DNA from: Erythroxylum novogranatense
Taxonomy: Eukaryota; Streptophyta; Magnoliopsida; Malpighiales; Erythroxylaceae
Assembly: GCA_029891385.1 (NCBI GenBank)
Contig: CM057224.1
Location: forward strand, 32,741,005-32,805,004
Direction of reading: 5' to 3'
Length of the DNA stretch: 64,000 bases
Part shown: piece by piece, positions 58,311 to 64,000 of the stretch
How positions within the stretch are numbered: the first letter of the stretch is position 1
How the letters are laid out: the number at the start of each line of letters is the position of its first letter
The notes under the pieces: model-generated
Database searches by the model: none
Told to the model about the DNA's origin: nothing
The model's input: the letters and a program-made list of their open reading frames with translations, nothing else
Translations under genes and position numbers: made by a program

Positions 58311-58440
58311 CGTTGAGCCGTTGGCTCGAAAACATGGGCTTGAAGCTCGATACATTGAGCTCGGCTCTCAATACGTTGGACTGAGGTCCCGTGCGTTGAG
58401 TAAAGCTCTCACATACGTTAGGCGTGATATGCCCCGATCG
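58311..58440. repeat. Phased mini-hairpin array in LTR C
   Basis: Six short inverted repeats start at 58315, 58336, 58357, 58378, 58398 and 58421: GAGCCGTTGGCTC, GGGCTTGAAGCTC, GAGCTCGGCTC, GGACTGAGGTCC, GAGTAAAGCTC and GGCGTGATATGCC. Spacing is 20-23 bp and most are preceded by a CGTT- or CATT-like phrase. The stems differ in sequence but keep base pairing. Confidence 0.75.
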
Positions 58441-59357
58441 ATGGTGCTCCGGTCACAACCGCTTTTATCGATCACACATTTATGTTTATGCATGCAATGT
58501 ACATATTCCAATTTCCATTTACATATCATTACTATTTGCCAATTCTTCGGACTTTCGGTCCGGTATTTCGATTATCTACATTTCCAATTTATTGCATCCT
58601 ACTATATCACATTTACAATCCCATCCAATGTATCGAAACGAAACAGACAATTAACACTTCAATATCAATTTCCCATTTCCTCGGACCTCTGGTCCGAGAT
58701 CTTCAATATAACATTTACAAACAGTTACTCACAAGTAGCACTTCGTTATCTCATTCCAAATATTTCATACACCTATGGTCCAAATCAATCAAATTCAAAT
58801 ACACATAAACTATAAACCTCCATTATCTCCATATGGCATAATTGCAAAACTTAAACACATAAAGGTTGAGGAACCAACTAGGTTACTCACCGACTTCCGA
58901 GCTAACATCTGAAGTCTCAAGAACGCCGGTAGATCGACGCTCCAAATGTGTCTCTATAACAAATGAGAGGAATCCCATTACTAATTATCCAATCAACTTA
59001 ATAAATGCACATGTAAGTGTAGAATGTATGTTCATGAGATTTCGCCCTAAATCCAAATTTTCCCAATATAAATTCCATCTAAAATTTAGAAACCTCATCG
59101 TGTGACGACGGTGCGCAATTCGAACCTCTATAGGTCCCCAATTAAACAAAACAGTACTTCAACAATTACCCGGCCACGCCAATTTCTCGTCAAAAATTCC
59201 CAATTTCTCACAAAATAAAATTCAATATTTCACAAATCCGATGCCTCAAGAATCAGGTCAATCGGACGCCGGACGGAAAAGAAATTGACAAAAGAAACAC
59301 CAAATACCAAATAATCAAAATAATACCAAATAATAATAAAAATTCAGATTCGCTTCA

Positions 59358-59480
59358 TCACTAGGGCGAGCCGTCGCCTAGTGATTCCGATGATCCGGCG
59401 TCGTCGCTAGGGCGACGCGTCGCCCTAGTGACGCCGTTCATCCCAAGCCTCGTCACTAGGGCGACGCGTCGCCCTAGTGA
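59358..59480. repeat. Three CpG-rich palindromes in LTR C
   Basis: Units at 59358-59384, 59404-59431 and 59453-59480, about 46-49 bp apart. The third is a perfect 28-bp palindrome: left half TCACTAGGGCGACG, right half its exact complement. The other two have a few changes. They are GC-rich islands in an AT-rich LTR. Confidence 0.85.
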
Positions 59481-61847
59481 CCGGGCGAAAATCCAAATTC
59501 CCATTCCCTTTTTTTTTTCCTAATTTCCAATCCAACTTTCTAATTTCCAAACCAACTTTCAACACTCATAAATCTCAACACACACTTCAGAAAAATACAA
59601 ATCTTACCTCGTTGGAAAGATCATAAAATCCTCTACAATTCTCAAGAAGACCATAAAAATCAATCTCACCCCTAAGGGTGTCAAAAATCCCTTCAAAGCT
59701 ACTGCCTACTCAAATCTCATTAAAACAGAACAGTACATTGCAAATTTCATAACTCTCTGATTCTTCAGCCAAAAATTACCACATAAATATGCTTAATAAG
59801 TTCACAATGTCATCTACAACTTTCATTAACAACCCAAAATCAAATTCCATAGCTAAACAAGTCAATTAATTCACTCAATGTTGCTGTCCCTGAAATCATT
59901 CAATTTGAGCAGTACACTTATAACAAGTATAACTCCCTGTACACAAGTCAGAAAAATCCAAAATTTATGTCCCTGAAAAGATAACTCCTCAAACTTCAAG
60001 TTTCATGAAGAACTCAATCTCCAATTCGATTTTTAACAATTTCAAATCTGTTATGCAAGTTACTGACCTAATCAGCACTTAACATCACAATGTAAGTTCA
60101 GCTTTTGAAATTCCATATCTCCCACATCTGATTTCCAAAAATTACATGCCATACACCAATTTCAAGATCAATGTGTTATCTAAAACTCTTAAGTAGACCC
60201 CTAAAACCAGTTCAGTTCACAAAAATTACTAAAATTACTCCAAAACAGAATGTACACCAAATTTGCTAATCCAGCTAGGTTCACTCAATACATAAAAACA
60301 GTCAATAGTTATCAGCCCATAACTATTAATATACAACTCGAAAAATATCAAGATCAGTGGTAATGGAAAGCTAACTCAATATGCTACAACTTTCATGAAG
60401 ACTCTTTTCCCAAATTCCATATCAATTAATTTATAAAAATCAGCAAAATCATCAGGTCATAGTGTCAGTTACTGTTCACAGGCAATAAAACAGTAACTTT
60501 CCATGTAAATTTTCGACCTTCTACCATTACAATTTAACAACACCTATTTCACACAAAGTTGAAGCCAACATCCTAAAGTTTAAGTGGCCACAAACCTCAC
60601 CTCATTTTCTCACCTATACAATAAGTTATGATCAAAACATTGCAATAGGTCAAATAACCATTTTCCAGCTTTCATCTATAACTTAACTCTCATCACTTCT
60701 AACACCAATAACACATCACTAAGCACCATTTATACCTCTAATTCAACCCCAAACTAATCACAACATTGACTTATATAACTAACCAAACTTTGGCAGCACA
60801 AACCTACACAATTTCCATATTATTTTGCATCATAAACATCATTAATAACATCACCTTCTCATTCTTTAACTACCCTAACCACTTCCTTCACACAAGCATA
60901 CATTAAACCCATTCAAACCTACCCTTATAATGATCAAATAAATACATAAGTGCTTCCCATATGCTTCTAACTACCAAAAGCATCAGAACAAACATTAACA
61001 CTTACCTTAAACAAGTTCAAGCTATTCAATTTCCAAGGCTTTTCAATTCCTTCAACTTGAAACTTCTCAATCACCGCCACGACTCTTATCACTACACATG
61101 CACATATCATCTTCTCAAAGAGCAAGCTTGGTCTTAGGTATGTACAAATAAGAAGCAAACCAAGAACCAAGACAACCCTTCTTGTGAGGGATGAGAAGAT
61201 AGAAATTCAAGGAGAAAAGAAAGACATCAAAGAAGAAGAAGTAAAGGTTCGGATGAGAGAAGAGGAAAATAAGCTTGTCTAATGATTTTGGTCTATGAAA
61301 TAGCCAAGGAAAGTCATTGGTGATGATGAAATTTCGTGATGAAGCATCATATAAGACAAAAATCAAGAAGCCACATGGCTTTTAATGAATGGTAAGGACA
61401 AAAATGAGTTAATCCCAATTAATTAAGCACTACACCCACTTAAGCTCTAATCATGACACTAAAATAATTTCCTAATCCCCATTTATCCACTAATCTCATG
61501 CCATTAGGCAATCCTTTTCAGTACAAAAGGCTCACTCAATCGGTCGGTTGAATTTTTCATCCGCACGAACCCCAAAAATTCCGAAAAATTCTCATAAATC
61601 CCTAAAATGGGAAACAATTTATGACGCCTCGAATAATTTTCCAAATACAACTATCCCTAAATTTCACAAAAGGTCTCAGTTTGAAACCTAAGTTTAAAAT
61701 GTCATGAATGCATGTTATCATGTGTATATGCAAAACAACCATCACCATAGAGGCGATAAGTTGTATGTGCATGCCGAGATATAATTTAATACTCCTAACC
61801 CGTCCCAAATTACCAACATACCCTTCCCATCGGTGATGGTTGTTACA

Positions 61848-64000
61848 ATTCTCCCTCCTAACAAAAATTTCGTCCTCGAAATTTCATATATGATTTATCG
61901 AGGGCAGGGAGTCTTTTGATTAATACCCTTTGTTTCTCACTGTTTTCACTACCCGACCAAATTCACCAATGAACGGAGATCAAAACAATCAATTACTCTT
62001 TTTCGCTTTCAAACTTTCCATGTTTACGCGTAATTCGTCACCTTCAATATCAATAACATATATATCGGATATTTCCAATTCTATCTATGAAACACTTTGT
62101 AAATCCGAATCATCTTTTAGGTTTTAGCCTAACTTACCAATCCATAATGCTATTCACACCACAATGATAGAGGCCACTCCTCACTTAATTCAATTTCCTT
62201 AACTACACCTTTATTTCCATCTAAGTACATTTTGGTGAGGCCATACCCTTCAAAATATTTCATTTATTACATATCGATTTCGTTATTATCAAACCACAAA
62301 TCTCATGAGATTTATAACCTCAGTGTAAATCAATTCAACGCAATGACACTATCTTCTTTTACTTAGCCTATCACTTTATTACCTTGATCACATAATATAG
62401 GGATCACGACTCCTTTTGGACAGTAAGACCCCTTACACACTTTTCGAATGGTGACACCAATATAATGATTGTCATGCCATAATTCCCTTTGCACGAATTC
62501 GAAAAATACCTGTTGGTTAATCACACATATCATCATTCACTTTGACAGGCTATATCATCAATTGCTTTTTCCACAATACTCTTACTAGAACGTAACGCTT
62601 CGATTGTTTCTTGTGCTTTCTCGAACCATTCACTTATAATCATTCGATTTCCCATTCTAACCTTTCAATTACTCTATCAATACACTCTTGCTAGAACTTA
62701 AAACTTCGATCATTCCTTACGTTTTCACTAACAGTTCCTGTAATGAGTATCACCCATATCTCTTAATTTGAACTATACCTATCCTTTTCCTCAACAATTG
62801 GAAATAAATTCCCATTCCTCAATACGGTTTACAATTTCTACATCCTCACTTCGGGTTTTGCCAATCCGTTTTGATGCACACCAACTTTGAACTTTTCATA
62901 GCTAATAATACTTTCTTTTGTCCCTTTTCGTCAATTCGACTATAACACGTAATAATACACTAGATTTGGTAACCTTATTACTCAAATTTTGATCTTTTGC
63001 AATTAAATTTATTTATTTCTTTGTTCAATCCCTTGAATTGCACCATTGGCTTAGTTTGAAGAATCAGCCGCTAAATCCTTTTCAAATCATTCAAATGTAT
63101 GGAATAACTCAATCGGTATCGATTTGCATATTCATAGACATCTCCAACTATTTCTGTACGATTAATGTCTCCAAGCCTTTAGGCTACACTCAGAATAACA
63201 AATTGCCAATCATCAATCATAATACCGCCCATGGACTTATATTTACCCCAAATTACATAAAATCACTTTATACAATGTCAATAATCATAATCTTTAATGG
63301 AATACTTCAGTATAGACAGTAAATTCTCCAAATGTCTCCTTTATGATAATTAGTCATAACATTCGCATGTTTACCTCCATTATTCTCGTCAATTTGCTAA
63401 AACCAGAGAATCTTTGACAATTTCTGAACGTATCCAGCATTCCGTTAGGTCTAATTAATTCCAGATTCCACATATCCATATATTTTGAATTTTCACATTT
63501 TATCGAAACCTATATCTTGATTAATTCTCCCAATATCCCATGTTCGCATAATAATTCATCCTTTACTCATTCAATCAGGTTAAGATTTACTCTTATGAGA
63601 CTTGTATAACGGCCAATTTTCTCAACTATACCCATTCATCTATTTCTTTTGCTTATATCCATTATCCACTCCAAACACAATTTAGACATGTTCCTTTTCA
63701 GTAATACTATAAACTTAGTTGACTCAAAACTCTTTCATTATCGAACGTCTCCAATGAGGAACAATTGTCGTTTAATTTTTTTTTTCTCATCATAACATAT
63801 TCTGCCACATGTTCATTACCTTCATTTCTCCACATAACTCAATTTATTCGTGATAAATCACTCCCTGACTTGAATACACAACCGTTATATCGACCTCGTG
63901 CTTTCAAAACATAATGACACAAAATATACACGAACCTGTAATCTCCTAAATTTCACGATTAATATTTCCGTGATATTCAATAAGTCTCTTACATAATCAA
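61848..64000 (-). mobile_element. Internal region of element C (partial, non-coding)
   Basis: Starts at the purine tract (minus strand TTAGGAGGGAGAATTG). It is similar to the interior of element A from the first base onward: CCTCCTAACAAAAATTTCRTCCTCGAAATTTCATAT, and near the window end CATCATAACATATTYTGMCACA. No protein domain is seen in the 2.15 kb available. The element continues past the window; its 5' LTR is not visible. TSD cannot be tested. Confidence 0.7.

Larger units (their letters stand above)
57644..61847 (-). mobile_element. 3' LTR of long-LTR element C
   Basis: 4204 bp, plus-strand TGTAGCACCCCACTCCC to GATGGTTGTTACA. The first 500 bp resemble LTR A. From about 58230 on, and strongly from 59660, it resembles LTR B. 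It holds the shared fold at 58057-58107, a phased series of mini-hairpins at 58315-58433, and three large CpG palindromes at 59358-59480. A minus-strand purine tract at 61848-61860 shows that the interior lies to the right, so this is the 3' LTR of a minus-strand element. A 253-codon plus-strand frame (58054-58815) runs through the hairpins and is not a believable gene. Confidence 0.85.

Noticed and set aside
58054..58815. 253-codon open frame in LTR C on the plus strand
   Set aside because: It is antisense to the element, runs through the hairpin array and has no known domain. Low G content reduces stop codons on this strand.

Overview
The window is plant nuclear DNA, most likely from a eudicot. 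The evidence is an intron-containing MscS-like channel gene of the plant MSL10 type, a degraded copy of the plant exocyst gene SEC15B, and a dense load of plant-type retroelements: Ty1/copia including the SIRE lineage, chromodomain-type Ty3/gypsy, very long LTRs, a LINE with a plant RNase H tail and an Au/TS-like SINE. The species cannot be named from what I see. Only one gene looks intact, the MSL10-like gene at 40.6-43.2 kb on the minus strand (five coding exons, 666 aa).

Layout. 0.6-1.9 kb: 5' end of a minus-strand copia element (LTR, primer site, broken gag). 2.6-6.5 kb: a very decayed plus-strand copia element. 7.1-36.5 kb: a nest of insertions whose order can be read from target-site duplications (TSDs). 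A 5'-truncated LINE (minus) is split by a solo LTR, family D (8603-36443, TSD GGTAT). D is split by a non-autonomous long-LTR element, family A (9667-34003, TSD TCAAA). A's 5' LTR is split by a gypsy element, family B (about 16882-31876, TSD CTCTG). B's left LTR is split by a 2.7-kb terminal-inverted-repeat DNA element (18479-21217, TSD TAA) that carries the SEC15B pseudogene. 37.2-39.3 kb: a tandem repeat and a decayed hAT/DUF659 transposase. 40.6-43.5 kb: the MSL10-like gene. 43.5-48.9 kb: AT-rich DNA with worn LTR-like pieces. 48.9-49.3 kb: a SINE and a trinucleotide microsatellite. 49.6-57.6 kb: a SIRE-type copia element whose pol is cut by a solo LTR (55195-57055, TSD CACCA). 57.6-64 kb: the 3' LTR and part of the internal region of a second long-LTR non-autonomous element (family C), which continues past the window end.

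Most noteworthy: the long LTRs of the four families A, B, C and D differ over most of their length but share, 310-420 bp from the same LTR edge, a roughly 50-bp element that can fold as a three-way junction. Beside it lies a series of very short hairpins whose sequences change while the fold persists. In C these hairpins recur every 20-23 bp. A and C also carry homologous internal regions with no recognisable protein domain. Together these suggest a family of parasitic long-LTR retroelements, perhaps mobilised by B-like gypsy elements, with a structured RNA leader. The structures are read from the sequence; the RNA role is inference.
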